Below are positions 1-10,045 of a stretch of 45,367 nucleotides of DNA, in pieces; position 1 is the first letter of the stretch, and each line of letters starts with the position of its first letter. Under the pieces are notes generated by a model that had not been told where the DNA came from, did not search any database, and worked only from the letters and a program-made list of their open reading frames with translations. Origin of the DNA: Symsagittifera roscoffensis (taxonomy: Eukaryota > Xenacoelomorpha > Acoela > Convolutidae). The stretch lies in assembly GCF_963678635.1 (NCBI RefSeq), contig NW_026970701.1, forward strand, positions 1-45,367, given 5' to 3'. Made by a program: the position numbers and the translations under genes.

Positions 1-398
1 ATTCGTTTTTAGAGGTAGTAAAATTTGGGCACATAAAGTTTTATTGTAACATCACTGATTTTACAAAACTGTAACTAAGGACAAAAAATTTTAGTTGGCT
101 TGTATTACAATGGAATGTCAATTTGCATGAAAATTGGAAAACGTGAACACGAGGAAAAGAAACGGTATAAGATCCCAAAACATGTATCTAATTTGAAAAC
201 GACGCTTTAGCTATTTTCCCCTCCCTATAGTACTTCATAAGGAATAGCTTCCCAAAAAATTCAATTCAGTCGTTAAATAATATGAACTTTGTACTTAGCA
301 TAGACTTTTCAACATTTTGCAATTGGCGGGAAAGGAGAAACACTTACAAATAATGGCTTATATTGCATTGAAACTTTTCCATTTTTGGGATGTTTCAG

Positions 399-514
399 CC
401 CTGACTGCGTGCGGGCTATTCTGGACTTCGAAGATGCTTGTCATTCTTATTTGGTCTTTGAGTGCGACACCCTTCTTGGATCTGTACTCACATTCATACC
501 AGAAGGCAGAGCAG
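399..514 (+). CDS. HYKK: hydroxylysine kinase-like, penultimate exon (partial gene)
   Basis: This exon carries the catalytic metal-binding segment of an APH-fold small-molecule kinase. It encodes ILDFEDACHSYLVFE, which matches the 'hxDFxDxxxS..VFxxA' stretch that I know from hydroxylysine kinase (HYKK/AGPHD1), a cytosolic enzyme of lysine breakdown that phosphorylates 5-hydroxylysine using GTP. The exon is bounded by an acceptor (TGTTTCAG ending at 398) and a donor (CAG|GTAAAT, GT at 515-516). It ends after the first base of a codon, and the next exon at 1574 starts with the two bases needed to complete it, so the phases agree. Upstream exons with the nucleotide-binding lobe and the HGD-type catalytic loop are not in bases 1-398 and must lie outside the window. 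The family call rests on motif recognition only. Confidence 0.6.
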
Positions 515-1573
515 GTAAATTATTCTCTTATTCGTGTACTAGACAAAAACTCAAAAAATAGGAAAGATATTTAGCATAATTTTAATTTTCCGCTGAATCT
601 TCAAGTATTTATCTAAGGAATCAGCAAACTTCAAAAAATCATGTTAATTTTAGTTCTTTTTTGTTCCGTCTTCTAAATGTGGGCAGACAATTTGTGTATT
701 GAAGTGTTTTATTTTTTGCCTTCATGTTTTTAGTTTTTTTGTTTTACTTTTTTCTACGCACAAGCGGTCACACCAAGTAACCAAATATTTCTCAAAAAAT
801 TTTGAGTCAAATATCATTTTAAAGCCCTTTCAGTTGTAATTTGATTGACATAAAGAGTTAAAGAGTTAGCGTCGAGAAAAATTGATTGACAGTTTTTGTC
901 TTTCAACCTAATTAAGACTGAATAAGGTGTAATCATGGTAAACATTTTTTTCTTCCTTGAAAAAATCAGTTTAACTTCGGTAATACGCATTGTCAAATTA
1001 TCATTCAGAGTTCCTTGGACACAGATAGTTTTTGTTTTTGTTTCAGAAAACGTACACTGTAGAATTTTAGGAATTTTTGGTTTCCACATTCATTTTTTGG
1101 AGACAACCATTTTCGGTTATGCTTTTTTGAAAATTCTAGTTCTGTAAGCTATCGTTTTTCGTCTCATCGCACCCCACTTGTACAAAAAAAATTCTTTTTA
1201 AAGGTTATGGTTGCTCATTCCAAATTACGCAAATCAATTTTAGATATTCTGCGCAAAAAAAAAACATAAAGGAAAATGTCTCTGTTATGCTTTTTTGAAA
1301 ATTCTAGTTCTGTAAGCTATCGTTTTTCGTCTCATCGCACAAAAGCTTAGTTTTTCTTATCATATCCTTCACCCTTGGAAAAAAAAATTATAGCCAACCC
1401 ATAGTGTGATTTTTCTGTAATGGGGGCTATTGATTTTGTGCTGAGGTGGCTGTTGGGGGAATGGGGTGAGTGAGTGAGAGTTTCATAAGAAAGTCCCCAG
1501 AACCCAAGGTAGAAAATTTTAATTTCTCGGATAAGAGTGGACAAAAGCAATGAAATTAATTTACAATTTTTAG
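515..1573 (+). other. intron of the HYKK-like gene
   Basis: It is a GT-AG intron of 1059 bases, AT-rich with long T and A runs. It contains an internal 57-bp direct duplication, described separately. Several ORFs of 60-107 codons occur here on both strands. They have no recognisable domains and look like chance frames. Confidence 0.6.
1116..1340. repeat. 57-bp direct repeat pair inside the intron
   Basis: Bases 1116-1172 and 1284-1340 appear identical by eye (both begin GTTATGCTTTTTTGAAAATT and end CTCATCGCAC), 168 bp apart. The similarity suggests a recent local duplication. No function is implied. Confidence 0.85.
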
Positions 1574-1908
1574 GTGAGACCGGTCGAGCGCTAATGAAAG
1601 GGTTCACCGAAGTTTGTCCCCTTTTGGACTCAGAGTGGGATCTCCTTCTAGACGCTACTTTGTGTCGCACATTGCAGCATCAGATTGCATGCTTAGTAGC
1701 CTCAGTTGAACATCCAGAAAACTCGAGCTACCTTTTGGCTACCTATGATGTCGAATGGAGCATTTTTGACAGACTGCTTTCTGAAGAAGGCCCAGAGCTT
1801 CTTAAATTTTGGAGATCTTTAATTGCCATAAAAGTTAACAAAATGCTAAAAATAATACAAACAGAATTCAAAAAAAACTTCAAGAAGAATAAAAGCAGCT
1901 TTCCATAG
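1574..1908 (+). CDS. HYKK: hydroxylysine kinase-like, terminal exon
   Basis: The exon begins after an AATTTTTAG acceptor and runs to a TAG stop at 1906-1908. It encodes the C-terminal helical part of the kinase: a 'G.AL..GF..V.PLL..E...L' stretch followed by HPENSSYLLATYDVEWSIFD. This resembles the C-terminal 'PEN..YL...A..GW..L' pattern of HYKK. The reading frame joins exactly to the exon ending at 514 across a 1059-bp intron. An ATG at 1537 in the same frame lies inside the intron and is not a start. The final residues (KMLKIIQTEFKKNFKKNKSS) are Lys-rich and may be lineage-specific. The gene ends here, and a possible polyadenylation signal follows about 95 bases later. Confidence 0.6.
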
Positions 1909-2001
1909 TTTAATTGTGAAACTGAATAGTAAATATGAGTTTGTTTGATTATGAAGAAATTGCCTCAACTTGAAAAGAAGGACTAAGTTTCTACTTAATT
2001 A

Positions 2002-2007
2002 AATAAA
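2002..2007 (+). terminator. possible polyadenylation signal AATAAA
   Basis: AATAAA lies 94 bases after the stop codon of the HYKK-like terminal exon, a usual distance for a short 3' UTR. In DNA this AT-rich the hexamer also occurs by chance. Confidence 0.4.
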
Positions 2008-3559
2008 AAATGGGAAAAGTTAACAGAAAAAACTCTTGTTACCCAAACCGGAAGTTACTTTGTCCCGTGTTTTCTTCGAACTTTGAAATTCGAAGATTTA
2101 TTTGACCATTATTTAGTTTTTCCAGAGACTAGTTGCCAAGAAAACTGGTCCCATCAATCAAATTCAAAAGAAAAAATATTCAATCAATAATAAACGTTTT
2201 TGAATACAGGAATCGTTGAGACGGTTTTCTTACCTGGTTTTTTCTTCCGAACTTCTTTAGAAAAAATGATTATTCGCCGCGCTGTTTGCTTTTTTGTCTT
2301 CTAGCAAATACTTTTTTTCATATTCAAAGAAGAATTTTGAAAATTATCTGTAAAAGTTGAAAAATGTTTTCTTCATGAGCTTGAATGCGAAAAAGCCTGT
2401 AATCACTTTTTGTGAATATCGGTGTTTGAAAATGCAATTTCGGCAAATTTGGGACAGAAAATCTATGCTTTTAACGCATGCTCTTGACGCGTATGGGGCG
2501 ATTTGAACCAGCTCAAAATTTGTTTTAAGCTCAACTGAGGCAAATTATTTGACTCATATATACCGTGCTAGAACAAATACATTTACACTACAGGAACCAA
2601 GGAGAAAGGATATTTTATAAGAAATCTGAAAAAATTTCAGTTCATTTTTCCTTATTTTTGAAATTTTATCAAAACCTTTGTTTGATAGACCCTATGGGCG
2701 GTTAGAACAATCAAAGTGCCATTAAAAAATTCAACCCAATGTATCTTGCACTAAGTCTGGAATTAATTATATTAAGAAGTTTTTTTGCCCTTTTAGAGCC
2801 TCAAGAAATATTATGATCGATGAATATAAGTATCATATTCAAACATTTTCAGACTTCAACTATTTTCTCTTGAAAACCTGGTCCGCATTACTCCGCTTGT
2901 AGACTATTTACATGGGCGAAATTTTTTTGAAGTTTACGGCCTCACATGTGATGATGAGTATGCCTAGCTTCACTTGGATTGAAGGTGATTTTCTCTAGTA
3001 ATCCTGGTTGTCTTGTGCTTTGTGCTTTTGTTTTTTAGCGGTAAATATTTTTTTCTTAAGTGTTTCGTTCGATTTCGCCATGATCTTTCCACGACTCTCA
3101 AAATAAAATAAACTGAATCAAACAATCGTGTTTGATCACTCTCATTTCTTTTCTGAATTAATTTTGTTGTGAATGAACTACATTGCATTTCTCCTCAAAT
3201 GTTTGTCCATATTTCAACTTGGTCTTCATCATTCTATCCACCAGCATGACTGTGCAAACCTGAGCCATGTAAGTCTAAGGAGATCCATAATTATTACTAG
3301 ATCCAGTAATAAATGAAGTTAAATTACTCGTTGTTGCTGGGTTTGTCTTCACTTTTACAGAACAGAGGCCCCTGTTTTTGCTGCCTGCTCGAGAATTGTG
3401 TGTCCAGAGTTGCTTGAGATCCTTTGTTATTGCGGTAACAAATGTCTCAGGAGTTGCAACTGGGTCACCAGGAACCATTTTCTCCGACTATCTGCACACA
3501 AAAAATATCTGAACATTTCATTACGAGGCCAAACTGTGCACTAGATAGGCGCACTATTT
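2008..3559. other. gene-free AT-rich DNA
   Basis: I see no coding pattern, RNA gene or transposon end. The stretch around 3479-3510 (CCGACTATCTGCACACAAAA) recurs in near-identical form at about 10261-10290 (CGACTATCTGCGCACAAAAA). This suggests a shared dispersed-repeat fragment. Confidence 0.5.
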
Positions 3560-4170
3560 CGAGTCTTTATGTTCCTGGATTCCAAAAAAAATCTTCAAAC
3601 ATGTTCCAAAATCTAAGTGGATTCCACTTACAAAACTTCCGTAGATTCCGCGTACATATGAGTGTAACGTAAACTTTGTCGGCACATTTTTTGTGTCGTG
3701 GATTCCGCAACAAGCGAGAAAAGCTAGTTGTTTTGGAATCCGCAACTGTAAGTGGGTTCCGCAAAATGTAAGTGGATACCGCAAACTGTAAGTGGATCCC
3801 GATTTTTGTAATATTTAAATTCCGTATATATCCCGAATTCCGTATATATTTAAAGGGAATCCGCAAACAAAATGTGGATTCTACTTACAATTTGCGGATT
3901 CCATTTAAACTTTGCGGATTCCGCTTACAATTGCGGATTCCGCAACAGCTCGATTTAACTATACACATGTTTTATTGTTTGTTTGTGGACTCCACAAACT
4001 GTTTTGAATTCCGCAAATACGGTTGCGGATTCCGCAAGTTTGTCTTTTTTGGTGCGATTTTGAGCGGAACAGTATTTTAAGTATTTGTTTGTGGAATCCA
4101 TAACAGCAAAGAAGATCAAATAAAAGTAGCAATGATGTGGATTCTGCGACAAATCTGATTTTGGCCTGTT
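3560..4170. repeat. iterated GCGGATTCCGC-type motif field
   Basis: A short motif of the form (T)GCGGATTCCGC, or its shorter versions GGATTCC and GGAATCC, recurs more than fifteen times over about 600 bp. It is often linked to 'AAACTGTAAGTG' or 'ACTTACAA'. Both orientations occur because the motif is nearly self-complementary. The spacing is irregular, so this is not a simple satellite. Short ORFs on both strands here merely reflect the repeat. Confidence 0.75.
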
Positions 4171-4204
4171 ATGGAATCCGCACGCAATGCACAGAATGCA
4201 CAAT

Positions 4205-6689
4205 TCGGCCTCGTAATGTTTGTGTAAGTTTTTACTACCTCAGACACACCTTCAAACGCTTATAAATACGTTGAAATACTATTAATAAACACTGTAAATA
4301 CTAAAAAAATCATAGCCATAGAAAATATATTAAAAAATTTTTCATGGTTGATATAACGTAAATTAACAAAAAGTAAACAGTTTTTCTGCATATACCGTAG
4401 CGTTACGATTATTTAGTTTTTTTGTTTGAACACTAATTAAAATAAAGTAATAATCTAAGGTGTTTCTTTCTTAACGATTCAGAAATTTTAGCTTTGTTTT
4501 AAAATAGTTAAATTATGGGAATCTGTCTTTAAACAACAGTAGAGTGTAGGATCGGACGTGTTTAACTATCCGGACATTTGCTGCTTGACCCTTAGTTTTG
4601 AGTTCTACTGCAAAAACGTCTATTATTTTTTCTTCTTTCGTTCTTGATCCATAGAACTTATTATCTTCACAAAATCTTCATCCAGCCTATTTGAAACTCA
4701 AATTTTTAACCAAATGAGTTTTCTCACTATTGTTCGAATCAACGAAATTTCGATGCACCTTTGCATCTATATTTTTGATAACTTTTAATTTTTCAAAAAA
4801 AGTAGCTATCAAATTTCCAACAAATTTGTATTTTAAGCATCTTTTCGGAGTATCGTATTTAGGAGTACAATTAGACTCACGTGTGTAGTTTTTCTATAGG
4901 ATTTCTACTTTCAAAAATCATGGTGTCCTCCATTCTATCTTTTGAGATTTAGGGGTTAATTTCGAATGATGATTATTTCTAGCTGCCCTTGAATGGATTA
5001 CTGAAATCTTCTTGAGATACAGAAGGTCCTTCATGTCCTTTTTTGCATCATTTTTGACCAGTGTTTATTCCTCAAACATCCGCGTTTGCATCGTCATCTC
5101 TTCCTCAGTGGCTCTTGACATGGTGTGCAAGGAATCGAAAGGGTCGTGCTTATAACCCTTGCGTTAAGCAAGGGTATTGCAACCGGGTACTAGACTTTCT
5201 TTTCTTGTAAACAACTTGATTCACAATTCGCATGTGTCTTACTGTACAGTTGCAACAGCACTGTTGCAGTATAGCATGCGCATGCTAGGTATTGGCCTTG
5301 TGTGCCTGTTATGAGTTCCTTTAATATATATTTTCGACACTTGAGTGTCGGCTTCAATTCAATCAACTCATTTTCCCAATGATTTTTTTTCACTATTTTT
5401 TGTTGGTTTTTATAAAATGGTTGAAGTCTTACAAAAAGTTTTGGATAAATTGAAATCCTTTTCCCTGACCTTTTCTAATAAAAGAGAAAACTTTAAACAT
5501 GAAAATATAAATAATTGAATTTTTTTTTGAAAATTTTTGAAGATTTTTTTTTCGTTTTTGATTTCAGTTTGCACTACAACTTTGGTTCTATTCTTTTATG
5601 TTTTGTTTGTTCAATCAGCTGTTTTTACCATATTTTTTGTGTTGGTAATTGAGTTTGTGTTTCCGCATTTTTTCGTTTATTTCTCTGAAAAGTTTTTCTA
5701 CAACAAATGAAAAAAAATGTTCTCGTTGATTTCTAGCCCGCATTGGCTCAAAAATAAACTGTTTTAAAACAAAGAACCAAGGAAATCTGAATGGACAGCA
5801 AACCAGAATTGATAAAATCCAAACGTTTCGATAATTTAAATTGAAATTGCTAATCGAGTTCATTGTTTTGCAAAGTCAAGTTGCTGTCTGTTAATTTTTT
5901 GTTCGTCCAGTTTTGAGTAGTTTCACTGTGTTAGGAAGTGCTATGGCGTGAAGTGTTAGCTTGAAGTGCTATCAAATCAGAAAACTTTAATTTCAAAGTT
6001 TTTGATAATTTTGTTCAGAATTGCTGGACGAATTAGTCATTTTTCCTGTTTTTGCGTATAGAAAATATTATTGAGTTTTTTTCACGTTTAGTTAACTTTC
6101 ATCTGTTTTCGTGCCTCATCTTTTCTAAGATTAGTTCAATCGCATATCGTTTTTTAATGTTTGGTAATTTTTGTTCTGTAAAGTTTCTTGCTAAACCGTT
6201 TTTTTTCTGTCAACTTGTTGTTTTTTTTCTGATCTAATCTTCATTTGTTTTGGAAATGAGTATCGGCGTTTTTTTTTGGCTTCATAGCTGTTCAAAATTG
6301 TTTTGTTTTTCGTGCACAGTGTCTAGTTCTAGCTCCTGATTTTTTTATGTCATTCATTTTTCTACTGATCTGTATTTTTTGAACTCATAAAACTGTGTTT
6401 TATGTTTTTGAATTGTTTTGGAATTGATTTTCTGATTTTCGAAAGTTTTGGCGAATATTTTAGTTGTGGCTAGTGCAGTGTTTTCTTAGAATTTCTTTTG
6501 GTTTTTGAAATCACATTTATTGTGTTTCTAGTCTAATTGTTCAGATTATGTGCTTTTGGTTCTTTCATCAGTGTAATTTACCATTGTTTTGATCATGTGT
6601 CTTCGGAATACTTCGATGCATTGCAGGCATGTTAAAAAGTAAATTGGAGGTAAGCTAGTTTTTTGGTTTATGTAATTTTGGAAAAGGCC
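4205..6689. other. gene-free AT-rich DNA with a hairpin cluster
   Basis: No coding region or transposon end was recognised. The part from about 5520 to 6600 is very T-rich on the plus strand. The only structured part is the hairpin cluster at 5155-5350, listed separately. Confidence 0.5.
5155..5350. repeat. cluster of four palindromes/hairpins
   Basis: Four separate inverted repeats occur within 200 bp. They are ACCCTTGC-GTTAA-GCAAGGGT (5155-5175), TGCAACAG-CA-CTGTTGCA (about 5250-5268), the perfect 16-bp palindrome TAGCATGCGCATGCTA (5272-5287) and CGACACT-TG-AGTGTCG (5335-5350). The region is less AT-rich than its surroundings. It could be part of a non-autonomous mobile element or of an unrecognised structured RNA. 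Confidence 0.7.
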
Positions 6690-6902
6690 ATAACAAATAC
6701 CAAAGGGTCCCCCCTTTGAACAATTTACTTAATTTTTTTTTCAAAGGGCGCCGGTGTCTTTGGCCTTTATATCAAAGGAAATTTTGAGGTGTGAAAATTC
6801 AAGGTGTGAAAATGCGTCTTTTTTGAGGCCTCAAATTGGACTCATTTTTTGACCCGAAGCAGGTACCTGCTAACAGGTACCTGTCAACCTGCCTCATTCG
6901 TA

Positions 6903-6911
6903 GTATATATA
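6903..6911 (+). promoter_or_regulatory. TATA box of the hAT transposase gene
   Basis: GTATATATACC lies about 95 bp before the presumed ATG at 7003. A typical start site could fall near 6935-6945. Confidence 0.5.
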
Positions 6912-7002
6912 CCCCGTTCAAAACTACCTAGCTCATTCTAAAATCTTCTTCGCTGGACTTCACACTGCACTCTGGACTGGACCCTGGACTTCAACCTTCC
7001 AG

Positions 7003-8865
7003 ATGTCAAAGCGGACTGCTCCCAAGGACTCCAATGCTTCTGGCTTCAAGACGCTCAAGGCTTTCTTCACCAGTGGACCCAAGATTTCACCACCTTCATC
7101 CACTGCAACCACTCCTGAGCCTGACAACCCTGGATCATCCACTCCTGAGACGCCCATACCTGGACCTTCAAGGCTCTTAGAGCCATTGGCTCCTTAAGCC
7201 ACCATTAAAGATGAATCTTTGTCATCAGTTAGTTCTATATCTCCGCTCTCTGAGCAAGCTCTACACTCTCCATCCTACATTGACGTCGGCATCTACAACT
7301 TCAGCTCACTGGACATGGACAGGGACATCAAGTTTGCACTGCTGGACAATACCAACAAACCCCCACTGCAAGTCTGGCAATACGAACTTGTGACGAAACA
7401 AGGAAAACAAGAAAAGCGAACTCTTGGCCCCCAGCACCTGGAAAGATACCAGTTCCTGACCTACTCCATGATTCAAGAGGGACTCTACTGTCGCCTCTGC
7501 TTCTGCTTTGCCGACCTGAAAGAGATAAAGAAAGCGGGGGGCTCAGCAGAGATTCAGCTGGTCAACAAGCCGTTCAAGAAGTTTGCACGCCTCTCAAACT
7601 ACTTGGATCCACATCAGAAAACAGCCTATCACGTGAAATCACTGGAGAAAGCGCAGGCTTTTCTTGATTCTGTCAAAATCCGTGAAACTGGATCGCGCAG
7701 TTGCAAAAGAATTGGAGAAAAACAGGAAGTTTTTGGCTCCAATAGTCAGCACAATCGTTTTCACTGCCCGACTGGGATTGCCTTTCCGTGGCCACCGAGA
7801 TGACGGGGTACCTGTGGTTTCAACCAACTCTGAGCAAATCGACGTCAGATCTGGAAACTTCAAGGCCCTTCTCCATTTCAGATCAGCAAGTGGAGATCAA
7901 GTACTGGCTCAGCATTTGGAAACATGCCGACGAAACGCACCCTACATCAGCTATCAATTTATCCAGCTGAAGCCTTCCATTGAAGCTACACTAGAAGACC
8001 TCAGCAATTGGCCTGGGGAAAGCTGTGCATCTGACTGCTGTGCTTATCTGGCTAGCATGATGCGGTCAGAGTTCCTGATTGCCCTGAGCACCTGCCTGAG
8101 CATCTATGAAGCACCTGCTGGCGGCGACTAAAGCTACCAGCATTGCTCTTCAGGGACCTTCGCTAGAATTGCCTCAGTCAATGGATCACATTCGGAACTT
8201 GCGTCACCTCTTTCAACAATGGCTTGATGGTGAAGGCAATGGCCGCTACGAAAAAGTCCATTCTGACGCCGCAAAGCTGGGCGATATTCAAATAGAGGGT
8301 AGAAGAGGCAGACCTCCTGCAGCATCATCGGCTTATGATCACTTCAGACGGACCGTTTACTTGCCCTCTGTTGACTTTGTCCTGATGGATCTCAAGGAAA
8401 GCTTCGTTGGAGCAGCTTCTTCTTGTGCCCAAGTGTGCAAGCTGCTACCGCGTTGGATAAGTGAGAAGGATGCAAAGGAGGAAGATTTGATGATCTGGTC
8501 CATTTATACTTCCAGATGGTGACTTCCCAGCGAGTTCGAAGTTTGGAAAAACATGTGGCGCTTCCCCCTGTACGCCGATACCATAGAAACCTTCACAGCT
8601 GCACTCAGAGTGTGTCGCAAAGCCACAATGCCAGTAATTTTTACTTTGCTCCAGATTGGTGCTACCCTCCCAGTGACGGTATGCACTGCTGAGCGCTCTT
8701 TTTCGAGCATGAAACTACTAAAAAGTTACCTCCGCTCCAACATGAAGGAGGACGGACCGACTCTCAAACTTGGCGCTAATTTACATCCACAAAGATGTAG
8801 AAATCAATGTCGAAGAGGTCATCGACAGATTTGCCGCAAAAACTCGAAGACTCAAGTTTGTTTAA
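7003..8865 (+). pseudogene. hAT transposase, ZMYM1/DUF4371 type, broken
   Basis: This is the remains of a transposase that cuts and pastes DNA at hAT ends. The presumed start is MSKRTAPKDSN at 7003, followed by a Pro/Ser-rich leader. A TAA at 7195-7197 interrupts an otherwise continuous frame. A TTF-like zinc region follows (GLYCRLCFCF and beyond), and then near 7670 the frame shifts. The DUF4371 signature LPFRGHRDDG, with GNFKALLHFRSASGD after it, is clear at about 7770-7900. After ISYQFIQ (about 7965) the central catalytic part of the family is missing, which points to an internal deletion. The frame shifts again near 8105, and a TGA breaks it at 8520. The hAT C-terminal dimerisation motif, CTAERSFSSMKLLKSYLRS, is intact near 8686-8740. 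A last frameshift near 8780 precedes the natural end. The gene cannot make a working transposase. Confidence 0.85.
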
Positions 8866-8936
8866 TTTTGTTCATTTTCTTATTGTAAATTAATCATTGT
8901 TTTCGTCAAAACTTTTCTCAATCCGCCCCCCCCCCC

Positions 8937-8962
8937 TCAAGAAAATCCTAGATCCGCCCCTG
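8937..8962 (-). repeat. 3' terminal inverted repeat of the hAT element
   Basis: Read on the minus strand from 8962, the sequence is CAGGGGCGGATCTAGGATTT, a very typical hAT terminus. A C-homopolymer of about 13 bases lies just inside it. Confidence 0.8.
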
Positions 8963-9220
8963 CCTATATTCAAGTTAAATCTGTAAAAGTAAACTTTTAT
9001 CTGTAAAATATATCCTTAAAATTTAAGGTATAGTAAGCTTGATTATAATGCTTACTTTGAAATGCTTTTTGCAAGTAGACCTTTTTTAATTTTATCATTT
9101 GTGGAAGTATGCTTATGTCAAAATTAGTAACTTAACAATAAGACGTAAAAGAATCAACTTGAAATCAATTAGTACACTGTGGCTACCGGCGGCATATACG
9201 ATATATCATAATAATAAATT

Positions 9221-9298
9221 TGACCTCGATAGCCAAAATGCGTAGTATTTAACTAACCTCGATAGCCATTGTGCGTCACAATGTAAACATTGTGACAT
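9221..9298. repeat. short duplicated motif and perfect hairpin
   Basis: ACCTCGATAGCCAAAATGCG and ACCTCGATAGCCATTGTGCG lie about 34 bp apart. They are followed by a 10-bp perfect stem, GTCACAATGT-AA-ACATTGTGAC. The segment adjoins the minus-strand relic at 9334 and may be its flank (for example an LTR or 3' UTR remnant). Confidence 0.6.
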
Positions 9299-9333
9299 CA
9301 AAGTATATCTAATTAGCTTACTGCAGGTCTACA

Positions 9334-10045
9334 CTACATTCCTCTTTTCTTCACCAGAGTGCTAGGTGTATCCAATTCCCCTATACTGGCCGGTAGTTTG
9401 TATTCCGTTCCTCTTATTGCCTTTGGTGTGCTTGTTTCCTTGCCATTGGCCTGATCAACCCCTTTCCTGTCCGGAGTAACTGTTTTCATTGATGAGTAGT
9501 AGATACTGAATCACCGACTCTGCTCCAATTCGCCTTTTAAGGTCCCTTCCAGGCTTATCGAATGCCTCCCGAGTTTTTTGTATATCCGCCTCAGCAGCAT
9601 CCACCAGACTACTAAAAGTCAGATTATTCCTACTATATTCATGTTGCGTGCTTCTAGCCCTAGGTACAACGCCTGCAGTCTAAAACTATCCTGTCGTTGA
9701 CTCCTTGAGCATCTGTGGTTGAAAGCAGAGCTTTCGAGTGCCTAACTTTTCTTCCGAGCTCGTCCAACACGTCCACTAGATGGCTCGAAACTTTCTCGTC
9801 TACTGTAGGAATTTCAGTTCGAACATAATAAACCCCCCTCGACTGAATGTTCTTGATAGGGATCTCCTGGGAGCTGCCACCGAAAATTATTTTTCAGTTT
9901 CCCCATTTTAAATTTTCTTTGATAGTGCGAACAGTACATTCACTGGTTTAGCTTCTACTGAGATTGCAGTTGCAAAGAACCGCTCTCGCAAAAACTTTGG
10001 TCTCATATTTCGCAGTGGTCTCAGTAGGCCCAGAATTTAAAGAAG
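9334..10045 (-). pseudogene. unidentified coding relic, frame-broken
   Basis: On the minus strand a series of open segments reads like one eroded protein. From upstream to downstream they include TETTAKYETKVFARAVL, AISVEAKPVNVLFALSKK, GVYYVRTEIPTVDEKVSSHL, VLDELGRKVRHSKALLSTT, RLQALYLGLEARNMN, NNLTFSSLVDAAEADIQKT, KRRIGAESVIQYLLLINEN and TSTPKAIRGTEYKLPASIGE. The last ends at a TAG at 9334-9336. At least four frame changes are needed. Amino-acid composition is balanced, unlike the chance frames around it. I do not recognise the family. A retroelement gag or accessory gene, or a retroposed or dead host gene, are both possible. Confidence 0.5.

Larger units (their letters stand above)
6690..8962 (+). 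mobile_element. inactivated hAT-superfamily DNA transposon (ZMYM1-like)
   Basis: The element contains a broken transposase gene with hAT features and ends in a typical hAT terminal repeat, which read from the end inwards is CAGGGGCGGATCTAGG. I could not find a matching left terminal repeat or an 8-bp target duplication, so the left boundary is only a guess. It is set near a CAAAGGG...CCCTTTG hairpin at 6698-6719. The GC content is clearly higher than in flanking DNA, as expected for a transferred or relatively young insertion compared with the host background. Confidence 0.8.

Noticed and set aside
317-574. 85-codon ORF covering the first exon
   Set aside because: It is in a different frame from the kinase motif (ILDFEDACHSY) and runs through the splice donor.
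1537-1573. Start codon at 1537 for the HYKK-like last exon
   Set aside because: The bases lie in the intron just before an AATTTTTAG acceptor. The exon phase matches the exon ending at 514, so this is not a start.
3442-4203. Several 76-102 codon ORFs on both strands
   Set aside because: They are built from the iterated GGATTCCGC motif. There is no domain and no coding bias.
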